Numbered from the stretch's first letter, positions 25,527 to 34,324 are shown. The stretch is 64,000 nt of DNA from Pedobacter yulinensis (GCF_003029735.1 NZ_KZ686273.1:1-64000); one strand, 5' to 3'. Translations and numbers: made by a program. Notes: generated from the sequence alone by a model not told the origin.

Positions 25527-27529
25527 TGCCGGTCGCTTTAAGATTGTTGCTCTTTTTTCTGTTAACGGTATCCGGCCTCTATGTCAGGGCACAGGACCTG
25601 AAAACAAACATCAATAAGAATAAGGAGATGGATTCGCTGCGTAACAAAATAGACGGCGCGCAGGATTCAGTCATTTTTACCTCGAAATTTATCCGTTATA
25701 CCACCTTGCGCTTGCTGCGCGACAGCATCCAGACGCTGCCGCTTGATACCACGCTGCGCAACTTTCAGTATTCAAGCGTCCTCATTCAGCCCGAGCGGCC
25801 AACCATTAACCTCGGTAACCTGGGGCTTGCTGCTACGCCGCTTTTATTCGAACCACGCAAGAATATAGGTTTCGACCCTGGTTTCCACTCGCTAGACTGG
25901 TATCGGGTAACCCCTGAGGATGTTACTTACTATGTGGCGCGAACACCTTTTACACGTTTGTATTACGTGAGCGGCGGGCTAAAAGAGCAAGTATTTCAGG
26001 TAACGCATTCACAAAATGTGACGAAGAACTGGAATGTTGGTGCCACCTATGACCGGATCGGAGCAAATGGTTTTTATGCCAAGCAGCGCGGCGATCACCT
26101 CAATGCGACTGTCTTCAGTTGGTACCGTTCTCCAAACAAGCGCTACAACGTCTGGGTAAATGCAATTTTCAACACACTTAAAGCTGCCGAGAATGGTTCG
26201 ACCAGAAACGACTCCATCTTTACTGCACCGCCTGTTGTATCGCTAACGCGGGAAGCGGAGGATGTAAGGTTGCAGAGCGCCCGGCAAATTTACCGCAATA
26301 CCACTTTTTTTATACGGCAGAGTTATTTTGTAGGACGAATTGATAGCCTGATGCAGGACTCGGTTCAAAAGATCCTTCCTACCAATAAATTGACTTATAC
26401 CCTGGCCTACAACCGAAACAGTTATGCTTTTCAGAAGAATGACGCTGACGACTTTTCCGTACTTCCGCAAGGAAGTTTCAACAGCATTTTCACCAATGAT
26501 TCGGTTTCAGTTAAACACCTTCAGAATGAATTCAATTACGGCTTTTTCTTACGGGCACGGGGCTCGTCTATCATTAAAAACGAACTCAAGCTGAATGCGG
26601 GGCTTCGAATTGACTATTACAACTTTACGCAGGGTTCGTATGGCCCGCAATCTGCGGTGTATGACCGGTATGGATCCAGTTTTCTCAATACCACGCTGCT
26701 TGGTAACGCCGGTTACCGGTTTAGCAACAGGATTGACCTGACGGTAGACCTGCAGCAAATCTTTCAGGGCAGAAACGCGGGCGATTTTCTGTACGAGGCC
26801 CAGAGTAATCTCTTGCTGGGTAAAGCTGCCGGCCGAATTGTGCTTGGCGCTTACCTGCAGAATAAATCGCCTGAAGAACTTTACAATAATTTCCTGGGAA
26901 ACCACTACCGCTGGCGTAACAATGCCTTTGACAGGATGAAGGTCGCAAACCTGAGTTTCCAGTATTTGAATAGTAAATATGGCTTCAAAGCAACTGCCGA
27001 ATACTTTTTAGTGAGCAATTACCTGTACTTTGAGCGGGGAGCGTTTGTGAACGGATATGTTATGCCACAGCAAGCCGCAGGAGATATCAATCTGCTGAAG
27101 ATAACCGCATCGAAAAAGATCAGCTTTGGTAAATTTAACCTGGATGTGTTTTTGGCCTACCAGAAAAACAGCAATGAAACGATTGTGCGCACACCCGAAT
27201 TTTACACGTTCAATAGCTTCTACCTGAATCAGACTTTTTTCAAGGTGCTGAAAACGAATATTGGTTTCGATGTGCGCTACAATACAGCTTATACAAACTA
27301 TTCGTACGCACCAGGCATCAGTCAGTTTTATGTCGGACCGGACATCATGTTCAGTTCTTATCCGGTAGTTGATGTTTTTTTAAAGGCCAATCTCAAGCGC
27401 GCCAACCTGTTCGTTAAGTATGACTATGCCAACCAGAACCTGTTTTCAAACGGTTTTTATACGGTAAACCGCTACCCTATGCAAGACGCTTTGTTGAAAT
27501 TTGGAGTGAGCTGGAACTTTTATGATTAA
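25526..27529 (+). CDS. Putative outer-membrane porin (Porin_10 family)
   Basis: A 667-residue outer-membrane barrel with a signal peptide (MPVALRLLLFFLLTVSGLYVRAQ). It has the conserved LDWYRVTPEDVTYYVARTPF region and Asn/Tyr-rich strands, and ends LKFGVSWNFYD. It matches the 'putative porin' family (Porin_10) of Bacteroidota. Its gene starts on the last base of the PNP gene stop codon. Linkage to a nucleoside enzyme hints at a nutrient channel but does not prove it. Confidence 0.85.
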   Translation: MPVALRLLLFFLLTVSGLYVRAQDLKTNINKNKEMDSLRNKIDGAQDSVIFTSKFIRYTTLRLLRDSIQTLPLDTTLRNFQYSSVLIQPERPTINLGNLGLAATPLLFEPRKNIGFDPGFHSLDWYRVTPEDVTYYVARTPFTRLYYVSGGLKEQVFQVTHSQNVTKNWNVGATYDRIGANGFYAKQRGDHLNATVFSWYRSPNKRYNVWVNAIFNTLKAAENGSTRNDSIFTAPPVVSLTREAEDVRLQSARQIYRNTTFFIRQSYFVGRIDSLMQDSVQKILPTNKLTYTLAYNRNSYAFQKNDADDFSVLPQGSFNSIFTNDSVSVKHLQNEFNYGFFLRARGSSIIKNELKLNAGLRIDYYNFTQGSYGPQSAVYDRYGSSFLNTTLLGNAGYRFSNRIDLTVDLQQIFQGRNAGDFLYEAQSNLLLGKAAGRIVLGAYLQNKSPEELYNNFLGNHYRWRNNAFDRMKVANLSFQYLNSKYGFKATAEYFLVSNYLYFERGAFVNGYVMPQQAAGDINLLKITASKKISFGKFNLDVFLAYQKNSNETIVRTPEFYTFNSFYLNQTFFKVLKTNIGFDVRYNTAYTNYSYAPGISQFYVGPDIMFSSYPVVDVFLKANLKRANLFVKYDYANQNLFSNGFYTVNRYPMQDALLKFGVSWNFYD

Positions 27530-27585
27530 TTATTGATTAAATAATTTTATTTATATTTTGTTAATTAAACTTTTAATGTCTACCT

Positions 27586-27610
27586 TAGGGATATCTTAAA
27601 TCTATCCCTA
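27586..27610. promoter_or_regulatory. Dyad overlapping the start codon of the lipoprotein gene
   Basis: TAGGGATA (27586-27593) and TATCCCTA (27603-27610) form an 8-bp inverted repeat with a 9-nt spacer, and the last base is the A of the ATG. It could be an operator or an mRNA hairpin that hides the start. The 50 bp before it are very AT-rich. Confidence 0.4.
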
Positions 27611-29136
27611 TGAAAAGCATTTGTATTTTTTCCCTTGCCGGACTTTGTCTTGCACTATCATTTAGCAGTTGCAAAAAGCATACGACGGCTGTACCACCAC
27701 CCCAAGAACCTCCGGCCGCTGCTGGGGGTTTAACGCAGTTTAGCCGCATCCTTGCCAAAGCCATAGCTTCCGATGAAACGCTAAGAAATTTTCTTAAAGC
27801 AGAGGCCCTGAAACAATTCGATCGGGATTTCGATGTGTTGTATGTGCGGTCAAGCGGGGCCAGGCTTTCAGACGGCCGCACCTTTCGCGAGGCACTCATC
27901 CCATTTGCCGGAAACGAACGGCTGCTTGACGAACTCACTACAAATCATCCCTTGCTAACGATCTATGTGCCGTCGCTTCCGGAATTTGATGCAGGGTCCT
28001 GGAATGCGGCGGCCCAGATCCCGAAAATAGCAATTGATGATCCGGCCTATCCGCATATCCGGCTCACTGATCATACCGGCGTCTTGTTCGATATACCGGC
28101 CTCGTTTTATCCGGCTTTTCCTGTGCTTGTGGTTAAGAACAATGAACGCGTTAGGCTGAAGAAAAAGGACAATGAAATTGCTGTATCGGGGCATCAGGTT
28201 AACGGGGAGCTGATGTTCATTGATGAAGCGTTTGACGGTCTTCATAGCCCCACGGTACCGCAAACTGCGGTAACGCGAAATGTTAGCGAAACCGATCCGG
28301 TTAATATCGAAGCCTTTCACTCCGGGAACGAATGGCAACGTGACTTTGTTTATTATGGCATAACTCCCGCAAACCCGACAGGCAAATTCAAAAACAATTT
28401 TAGTGAGTTTATCACTTCTTTCCGCTTCCTCAACGGTGGTGATGTGAATAATTTCGGAGATCTGGGACTCATTGCCGATCAAACCGACGGCGCGCCGCAC
28501 AGGCTTGATCCTATGGTACCCGCTGTTCGCAACCGAACCAGGCCCGTTTGGACAGAAGGAAATTTTGAGTTTCGGATTACCATTGTAAACAACTCCAAGA
28601 ATGGGTTGGGCAGCCAGACAACAAAAATATTAAGCGTTGCGCCGCAGAAACTTTTCGATGTTCGCTATAAAACACTGATACGGGGTGTAAATGAAGAAGA
28701 CAACCCGAGGTTCTGGGGTTCCGAGATTATGGTCATCAGGAGCATTACGCCACTTGAGTTCAACCCGGATATAGAAATCGGACCATGGGATCTTCAGAAT
28801 TACGGAACGGCCTGGAAATTCCTGGTCTCTGAATTTGACGACGCCCAGGAATCTGCTACCGAAATTGAACACTCCACCACGTACGCAACCAATTTCAGCA
28901 TAGACGGAATAGACATTTTCAAAATCGGGGCAAAGTTTGGCGGCAGCATGACGTCGGTGGAAAAAAGAGGTTTCACCATTAAGACGACACTAGGCTCTGA
29001 TTTTCTCGGTGAAGCCGCGCTGAGCTTTGATCAGCCGGTGATCACAGCGATAGACGGAGCGGGCAATGTGATAAAAAGAAGCATCACGACAGGAGGAAGC
29101 TTGCGCATGACCGTGGAGCCCAAACGCATCATGTAA
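27610..29136 (+). CDS. Uncharacterised lipoprotein
   Basis: A 508-residue lipoprotein. The signal sequence ends in a lipobox (LSFSSC, Cys ~21), then a Pro/Ala-rich linker. I do not recognise a domain. The first third (~35-110) is helical and contains ILAKAIASDETLRNFLKAEALKQFDRDFDVLY. The rest looks beta-rich. The C-terminus (VITAIDGAGNVIKRS) is Gly-rich. Similar 'DExxRxFL/EALxQFDGDxxVLY' starts occur in some Bacteroidota lipoproteins of unknown role. The last ~130 nt of the gene are repeated in decayed form downstream (29166-29600). Confidence 0.7.
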   Translation: MKSICIFSLAGLCLALSFSSCKKHTTAVPPPQEPPAAAGGLTQFSRILAKAIASDETLRNFLKAEALKQFDRDFDVLYVRSSGARLSDGRTFREALIPFAGNERLLDELTTNHPLLTIYVPSLPEFDAGSWNAAAQIPKIAIDDPAYPHIRLTDHTGVLFDIPASFYPAFPVLVVKNNERVRLKKKDNEIAVSGHQVNGELMFIDEAFDGLHSPTVPQTAVTRNVSETDPVNIEAFHSGNEWQRDFVYYGITPANPTGKFKNNFSEFITSFRFLNGGDVNNFGDLGLIADQTDGAPHRLDPMVPAVRNRTRPVWTEGNFEFRITIVNNSKNGLGSQTTKILSVAPQKLFDVRYKTLIRGVNEEDNPRFWGSEIMVIRSITPLEFNPDIEIGPWDLQNYGTAWKFLVSEFDDAQESATEIEHSTTYATNFSIDGIDIFKIGAKFGGSMTSVEKRGFTIKTTLGSDFLGEAALSFDQPVITAIDGAGNVIKRSITTGGSLRMTVEPKRIM

Positions 29137-29600
29137 CCGGGCTGGAACAAGCTGAATTCCGGATTCCGGTGAAGTCGCACTGAGCTTTGATCAGCCGGTG
29201 ATCCCAGCGATAGACGGAGCGGGCAATGTGACAAAAAGAAGTATTCCTGAATGAGGAAGTCTGACCATGATCGTCGAGTCTGTACGCATGATGTAACTGG
29301 GCTAAATACCAACAGGGCTGAATTCCGGGTTTCGGTGAAGCCGCGCTGAGCTTTGATCAGCCGGTGATCATAGCGATAGACGGGCAATGTGATAAAAAGA
29401 AGTATTGCGACCGGAGGGGTCTGAGTATCACACGGAGCCTAAACAATTGCGTGATCAAGCTAAAATACGGCCAGTACTGGGCTTTTAGCCCGCGATCACG
29501 GCTATTGCTGGGCTGCCAATGTGAAAAAAGGAAACATAACTGCAGGAGGAAAGTCTGAGTATGATTATGGGGTCTCACACATCGTGCAACCGGGCTGATA
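29009..29600 (+). repeat. Tandem decayed copies of the lipoprotein gene 3' end
   Basis: The gene's final ~135 bp, from GGTGAAGCCGCGCTGAGC (29009) past its stop codon, recur at 29168-29306, 29334-29450 and, in part, 29517-29600. The shared landmark CAATGTG is at 29064, 29224, 29385 and 29517, giving spacings of 160, 161 and 132 bp. Copies differ by substitutions and small indels. For example, five bases are lost in copy 2 between AGACG and GGCAATG. The copies carry no intact reading frame or start. The segment TTTGATCAGCCGGTGATC is the best kept part. They fill most of the 593-bp gap after the gene. Confidence 0.85.
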
Positions 29601-29638
29601 TGCAAGCAGGGCCGCCGCGGCGGCCCTGCTTGCATATC
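29597..29638. repeat. 42-bp perfect palindrome
   Basis: Bases 29597-29638 are fully self-complementary: the 20-nt arms 29597-29616 and 29619-29638 and a GC centre. The core GCAGGGCCGCC/GGCGGCCCTGC is very GC-rich. It lies between the convergent lipoprotein (+) and barrel (-) genes, at the end of the tandem repeats. Neither direction has a U-run after it. Confidence 0.85.
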
Positions 29639-29729
29639 GATGCAGACATCAGACTGATGGATAGCATGCAATCGTATGCCATGAATTTGGTGGTGCAGAT
29701 CTAACGTGAATCTGCATGCCTTGCTGATA

Positions 29730-30662
29730 TCAGAAGCTGTACCCAACGCTGAAACTCAGCACCCGGGATTTGAGCTCTGTGCTGCTGGTAAGCTCACGCC
29801 TGTCTTTTGGTGTCAGTTCGGCCAGGCCAAAACTGTAATTGCCATTTACCGTAAAGCCATTGTTAAAACGGAAGCCCAGACCACCATTCAGTCCATAGTC
29901 AATAGCGCTGAGGTTAGATTCGACATCGCTGCCAAAACTAATGTCGAAATCCTGGTTTCCGCTATCCGCGCGTAATCTGGTTTTACCGGAAACACCATAA
30001 CTTACAAAGGGACCGGCGTTGATCAGCAGGTGACCTGCATTTCCAGTCTGAATGCTGTATAGCGCATTAACGGGCACCTCAATCCAAAGTGTACGCTGCG
30101 TCATCGTCCCGCTTTCGCCCGGGGCATCGATCACGAATTTAGTTCCTTTACCCTGTAAGGATATGGCAGGTTGAATAGTGAAACTCCTGGAGATATTCAG
30201 ATTCGCATAGACACTCAGATTTAAGCCTGGCAAGTTCTTTTGGAAATCAGCGGCTTCATAACCCGAAACGTTTCCGTCACCGAGTGCGTATTTTGCTAAG
30301 TTAAGGCCGGCCCGGATGCCAAATCGAGGTGCAGCAGTTTTTGCGACCCGGCTGCCTTCTGACCGGTTAACCGTATGAACCGTGGGTGGGTTTGACGGGC
30401 GGACAGAGGTCTCGTTACGTTCTGAATAATTGGACCTGGCAGCTGGTGTAGCCGTCGTTACTGGCTTTTTCTTATTGACTGTACTTTTTGTTGTTGATGT
30501 TGCCTGCTTTGTGCCGGTTGCAGAACTCGATGTACGCTTTGTACTTTGCGATGTCGTTCTGGATTGAGTGGTGGCTTTTTTGGCGGCTTTTTTCTGTGTC
30601 TGTGCACTGACTGAGACCGTTGTGAACAGCGCGATCGCTGTTGCAAAGATGAAATTTTTCAT
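29730..30662 (-). CDS. Outer-membrane beta-barrel protein with Thr/Ser/Lys-rich linker
   Basis: A 310-residue protein. The signal peptide is MKNFIFATAIALFTTVSVSAQ, followed by ~80 low-complexity residues rich in Thr, Ser, Lys and Gln. An eight-strand-like barrel then starts at FGIRAGLNLAKY and ends SFSVGYSF with a terminal Phe. The barrel is a clear paralogue of the next gene: IEVPVNALYSIQTGNAG against VDVPVNAVLRIPTGDAG, and shared GLGFRFNNGF/GLGYRLNNGF. It belongs to the PorT/OmpA-like 'outer membrane beta-barrel' group. Its role is unknown. The linker might cross or bind the cell wall (inference). Confidence 0.82.
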   Translation of the reverse strand: MKNFIFATAIALFTTVSVSAQTQKKAAKKATTQSRTTSQSTKRTSSSATGTKQATSTTKSTVNKKKPVTTATPAARSNYSERNETSVRPSNPPTVHTVNRSEGSRVAKTAAPRFGIRAGLNLAKYALGDGNVSGYEAADFQKNLPGLNLSVYANLNISRSFTIQPAISLQGKGTKFVIDAPGESGTMTQRTLWIEVPVNALYSIQTGNAGHLLINAGPFVSYGVSGKTRLRADSGNQDFDISFGSDVESNLSAIDYGLNGGLGFRFNNGFTVNGNYSFGLAELTPKDRRELTSSTELKSRVLSFSVGYSF

Positions 30663-30685
30663 GAGGTAAAAAATGGTTTAATTCG

Positions 30686-30702
30686 GTGCGCACCCTGCGC
30701 AC
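30686..30702. promoter_or_regulatory. 17-bp palindrome upstream of the barrel gene
   Basis: GTGCGCA-CCC-TGCGCAC is a perfect 7-3-7 palindrome 23 bp upstream of the ATG at 30662. It may be an operator or a leader hairpin. Confidence 0.35.
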
Positions 30703-30841
30703 GTCTGTTTGTTTTTTGACCCCTTGAAACCTGCACTCAACCAAACCTGTGCCATTTGTGCCTAAATATGGGCAACATTCCCACATTTAATATCGCTTAA
30801 ACGATTAACCTCTGATAACTAAACATTTAAAATACAACAGT

Positions 30842-30871
30842 AAAAAAGGGGTATCTCCTAAGAGACACCCC
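30842..30871 (-). terminator. Terminator of the second barrel gene
   Basis: A 10-bp stem with one G-T pair (30848-30857 with 30862-30871) and loop CTAA is followed on the minus strand by six T residues. It separates the two paralogous barrel genes into separate transcripts. Confidence 0.9.
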
Positions 30872-30893
30872 CGAGTTCTAGACAGCGTTCGTT

Positions 30894-31571
30894 TTAGAAC
30901 GAATAACCTACTGTAAACCCTACAATGCGGTTCGTCCATTTCATATCACCGTTACGGGCATCTTTCGGTATCTGGTTCGCAAGGCCCAGGCCATAATTGG
31001 CACCTACCATGAATCCGTTGTTTAACCGGTAACCCAGTCCGAAGTTTGCACCATAGTCCATCGAGCTCAAATCATCATCGGTTGTGTTACCAAACTCAAT
31101 GTCTGACTCCGTTGATCCGCCTGTCTGGCCGGCCGAACCTTCTATTTTGGTTTTGCCAGAAAGATTGAAACCGATGTACGGACCTACACTGACCTGGAAG
31201 GCACCGGCATCACCGGTAGGGATGCGGAGTACAGCGTTTACCGGTACGTCAACCGACATGATGTTCTGACTTACGGTTACATCCGCGTTGCCGGGAGAGT
31301 TTTCCCATTTTCCGCCTTTACTCTGCAAGGTAATTCCGGGCTGAATAAAGAAATTATTGGCGACACCGAAATCTCCAAAACCGGTTACGCTGAAACCAAT
31401 ATTGTCTTTCGCATAATCGTTCAGGTTCATGCCATCGCCTGAAGAATGTAACCTCGAAAGGTTTACACCTGCTTTAAGCCCGAAGCGGGCATCATTGCCA
31501 CTCATTTTTGTTTGTGCCATAGCTGCTGTTGACAATACGATCGCGGCAGCGCTTAAGAATAATTTTTTCAT
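30894..31571 (-). CDS. Outer-membrane beta-barrel protein
   Basis: A 225-residue small barrel. The signal peptide is MKKLFLSAAAIVLSTAAMAQ, strands start at FGLKAGVNLSRL, and the C-terminal IVGFTVGYSF ends in Phe as outer-membrane proteins do. It is paralogous to the gene at 29730-30662 but without the low-complexity linker. A -7 element TAGATTTG lies on the minus strand at 31671-31678, which predicts a ~95-nt leader. Its function is unknown. Confidence 0.83.
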   Translation of the reverse strand: MKKLFLSAAAIVLSTAAMAQTKMSGNDARFGLKAGVNLSRLHSSGDGMNLNDYAKDNIGFSVTGFGDFGVANNFFIQPGITLQSKGGKWENSPGNADVTVSQNIMSVDVPVNAVLRIPTGDAGAFQVSVGPYIGFNLSGKTKIEGSAGQTGGSTESDIEFGNTTDDDLSSMDYGANFGLGYRLNNGFMVGANYGLGLANQIPKDARNGDMKWTNRIVGFTVGYSF

Positions 31572-31826
31572 ACTATTGTACTTTTAGTAATTTCTAATTT
31601 GTCATCCTGCTTTTTGCTTGAGCGAGCAGGTTTGTTGAACACTCGAGGCCAAAGGCTGTGCCAAAGACGACAAATCTAAATACCTGAAATAAACAAATCG
31701 TTGATAGCAAGTTTGTTACAAGGGGAATCTGCACGCTGTTCCGGCAGCAGCTTATTTTTGGGCGTTGCGCGGAAGGTGTCTAGATAAAAGGATAAAAACG
31801 CGAAGAAAGCACCGGTCAGGTGCTGG

Positions 31827-33083
31827 TTAGGTTTTCTGTGGCTTCTTCTTGGCCGCCGGAAACAGGACGTTGTTCAGAATAAGCCGGTAGCCTGCAGAAT
31901 TGGGATGAAGGTTCAGATCGGTTGGCGGGTCGCCAACCGCATGCTGGTAATCTTCCGGGTCGTGCCCGCCGTAAAAAGTAAACTGCCCTTTACCCACTTC
32001 TCCATGCAGGTATCTGACCTCGTTAGCACCCTTGTTTTCACCAAGTACGGTTACGCCTGGTTTAACCAGCGTTTTTCTGAAGGCGGTAGTTTGGCCCATA
32101 AAACCTTTGATGACCTTGTCATGGTTTTGGGTCAGCATGGTGGGCACAAGGTCCCATTTGGCAGAAAAGTCGAAAAGTGTGAAAAAATCATTGCTCTGCA
32201 CCAGGCTCCTTGAATCTGTAACATCGATATCTGAGAATTCATAATGCAATGGATTCCCATCAAGGTGAAAGTCCTGGAAGGCCAGCGTCTTTGAGAAATC
32301 CAGTTTACGCTGCGCATCAGGATCAATACCATCGCCATCAAACATCTGCGCGCAGATGTCGGTATTTTCTGCACTCAGCGCAATGTCAAAACTGTCGGTT
32401 CCTGAACACATGGCAAACAGGAATCCGCCGCCGGCGCAATATTGCCTGATTCGCTGAGCTACGGCCAGTTTCATTTGTGAAACTTTGTTGAATCCGTTCT
32501 TTTTTGCGGTAGCTTCCTGTGTCTTTACATCGGCCTGGTACCAGGATGTATACCGGAACGCACTCCAGAACCTTCCGTATTGCCCGGTAAAATCTTCATG
32601 ATGCAGGTGCAGCCAATCGTACTGGCTGAGTTTGTCCTGAATAATTTCTTCGTCATACAGTACCTCGTAAGGAATCTCGGCATAGGTAAGTACCAGGGTT
32701 ACGGCATCATCCCAGGGTAGTTTACTCTTAGGTGAGTACACGGCTATTTTAGGCGCTTTTTCAAGTTTGACCATTTCCATGTTCACAGCAGGATCACTGA
32801 TCTCGTTCAGCAGTTCGCTTACGCGGCCGTCTGCAATAACAGAATACGATACACCTCTTATTTTACACTCATCCTCTATGGCCTTGTTGTACGCAACAAG
32901 AAAACTTCCGCCGCGGTAGTTTAAAAGCCAGTCTACAGGAACCTGCCGCTTAATTGTCCAGTAGGCAATACCATAAGCTTTCAGGTGGTTTTTCTGGTCT
33001 TCATCCATATAAATCAGGATCGAAGAGGCAGCTGCCTGCATGGCAAATGACAACAGGAACAGAATGGTCAGTAATTTTCTCAT
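31827..33083 (-). CDS. Conserved secreted Bacteroidota protein (often labelled asparagine synthetase B)
   Basis: A 418-residue protein with a signal peptide (MRKLLTILFLLSFAMQAAAS). The start SILIYMDEDQKNHLKAYGIAYW and the segments VDWLLNYRGGSF, YSPKSKLPWDDAVTLVLTYAEIPY and LHLHHEDFTGQYG are strongly conserved in Bacteroidota. Database entries often call it asparagine synthetase B, but I see no Cys-initiated glutaminase and no PP-loop. The middle (GGGFLFAMCSGTD, then GGHDPEDY) rather looks like a glutamine-amidotransferase-type or DUF4159-like fold. The protein is exported, which argues against the synthetase label. The real function is unknown. Confidence 0.7.
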   Translation of the reverse strand: MRKLLTILFLLSFAMQAAASSILIYMDEDQKNHLKAYGIAYWTIKRQVPVDWLLNYRGGSFLVAYNKAIEDECKIRGVSYSVIADGRVSELLNEISDPAVNMEMVKLEKAPKIAVYSPKSKLPWDDAVTLVLTYAEIPYEVLYDEEIIQDKLSQYDWLHLHHEDFTGQYGRFWSAFRYTSWYQADVKTQEATAKKNGFNKVSQMKLAVAQRIRQYCAGGGFLFAMCSGTDSFDIALSAENTDICAQMFDGDGIDPDAQRKLDFSKTLAFQDFHLDGNPLHYEFSDIDVTDSRSLVQSNDFFTLFDFSAKWDLVPTMLTQNHDKVIKGFMGQTTAFRKTLVKPGVTVLGENKGANEVRYLHGEVGKGQFTFYGGHDPEDYQHAVGDPPTDLNLHPNSAGYRLILNNVLFPAAKKKPQKT

Positions 33084-33223
33084 GTGCGCTTGCTAAAGTT
33101 AGCCTTTAGCCGCAATATAAACCAGCCACGCAGGCATTTATTGTACAAACGTGCAGAACATTGTGTGTGAAAATATGCCAGATCGGCTTTACACCTGTGA
33201 AAAACAAATTCAAAAATTTTGAG

Positions 33224-33231
33224 TAGGTTTG
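33224..33231 (+). promoter_or_regulatory. -7 element of the cyclophilin gene
   Basis: TAGGTTTG matches TAnnTTTG and ends 17 nt upstream of the ATG at 33249. No good -33 TTG is seen. Confidence 0.45.
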
Positions 33232-33248
33232 TCGTTTATATTTTCGAT

Positions 33249-33710
33249 ATGAGTAAAGCAATAATAAAAACCGAAAAAGGAGAAATGACCGTTCAGTTTT
33301 ATGATCAGGACGCTCCGAATACTGTTGCAAACTTTAAAAAACTTGCCAAGGAAGGTTTCTACGATGGGGTAACATTTCACCGCGTTATTCCTGACTTTGT
33401 TGTTCAGGGAGGATGCCCCAATTCAAAGGATCCTGCCAAAGCGCACCTGGCAGGCACAGGCGGTCCCGGTTACAAGATCGATTGCGAACTGACCGGCGAA
33501 AACCAATACCACGACAGGGGCGTATTGTCTATGGCACATGCCGGCCGCAATACCGGTGGGTCGCAGTTTTTCATCTGCCACAGCCGCAACAACACCGCTC
33601 ATCTTGACCGCAACCATACCTGTTTCGGTAAGGTGGTGGAAAATGTCGACCTTGTAGATGACATCCGCCAGGGTGACAAAATCACGACGATAGAAGTTAT
33701 AGAAGATTAA
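33249..33710 (+). CDS. Cyclophilin-type peptidyl-prolyl cis-trans isomerase
   Basis: A 153-residue cytosolic cyclophilin. Signatures are FYDGVTFHRVIPDFVVQGG (active-site Arg in FHR), GVLSMAHAGRNTGGSQFFICH and LDRNHTCFGKVV. The ATG at 33249 (MSKAIIKTEKG) is chosen because the -7 element at 33224-33231 lies inside the longer frame from 33219. No signal peptide is present. It speeds prolyl isomerisation during folding. Confidence 0.93.
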   Translation: MSKAIIKTEKGEMTVQFYDQDAPNTVANFKKLAKEGFYDGVTFHRVIPDFVVQGGCPNSKDPAKAHLAGTGGPGYKIDCELTGENQYHDRGVLSMAHAGRNTGGSQFFICHSRNNTAHLDRNHTCFGKVVENVDLVDDIRQGDKITTIEVIED

Positions 33711-33764
33711 CACGCCCGGATGCCGCGCGCCAGCGCTGTCATTCAGGACTAAGATTTACGTTAT

Positions 33765-34304
33765 ATGAATTTAAGAGGACTAGTAGCCGTTTCTGGCAGA
33801 CCAGGTCTTTTCAAACTGGTCGGGCAAAACAAGGCCGGTTATGTTTTAGAGGGCCTTGATGAGCAAAAACTTAAGATTGTCGCCAATCTTTCAACAACCA
33901 AATTGGCCTCGCTTGAAGACATCACTGTTTACGGCGAAGAAGAAGAGATCAAGTTGATCGACATTTTTTCTAACATTGCTGCCAAGGGTACGGCGCCAGA
34001 TGTTAAAGCAGATTCGGCCAGCCTTCGTGACTTTTTCCGCGAAGTAGCTCCCGGCCACGATGAGGAAAAGGTGTATGCCTCAGACATGAAGAAGATCATC
34101 ACCTGGTTTAACCTGATCAAAGACCTTCCGTTGTTCACCGAAGAGGCGCCGGCTGCCCCGGGCGAGGGCGGGGAAGCTGTTAAGGTAGACGACAAGGCCG
34201 ATAAAAAACCAAAAGCAGTTGCAAAGCCTTCAAATGCCAAAGCACCGAGCAAAACTTCGGCGCCTGCCAAGAAAGCAAGCATGACGAGTAAGAAAGGCGT
34301 ATAG
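33765..34304 (+). CDS. DUF5606 family protein
   Basis: A 179-residue protein of a Bacteroidota-specific family. The N-terminal domain (MNLRGLVAVSGRPGLFKLVGQNKAG..., residues 1-60) is followed by a helical domain with LRDFFREVAPGHDEEKVYASDMKKIITWFNLI. The tail from ~130 is rich in Lys, Ala, Pro and Ser and probably disordered. The function is unknown, and the basic tail could bind nucleic acid (inference). It lies 54 bp after the cyclophilin gene, likely in one transcript ending at the terminator at 34325. Confidence 0.85.
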   Translation: MNLRGLVAVSGRPGLFKLVGQNKAGYVLEGLDEQKLKIVANLSTTKLASLEDITVYGEEEEIKLIDIFSNIAAKGTAPDVKADSASLRDFFREVAPGHDEEKVYASDMKKIITWFNLIKDLPLFTEEAPAAPGEGGEAVKVDDKADKKPKAVAKPSNAKAPSKTSAPAKKASMTSKKGV

Positions 34305-34324
34305 CCTGCAAAAAATAAGTATTG

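Noticed and set aside
29357..29746. 129-residue minus-strand frame and other short frames inside the repeat array
   Set aside because: They arise from decayed copies of the lipoprotein gene and the palindrome. They lack a signal, domain or conserved start, so I treat the array as non-coding.
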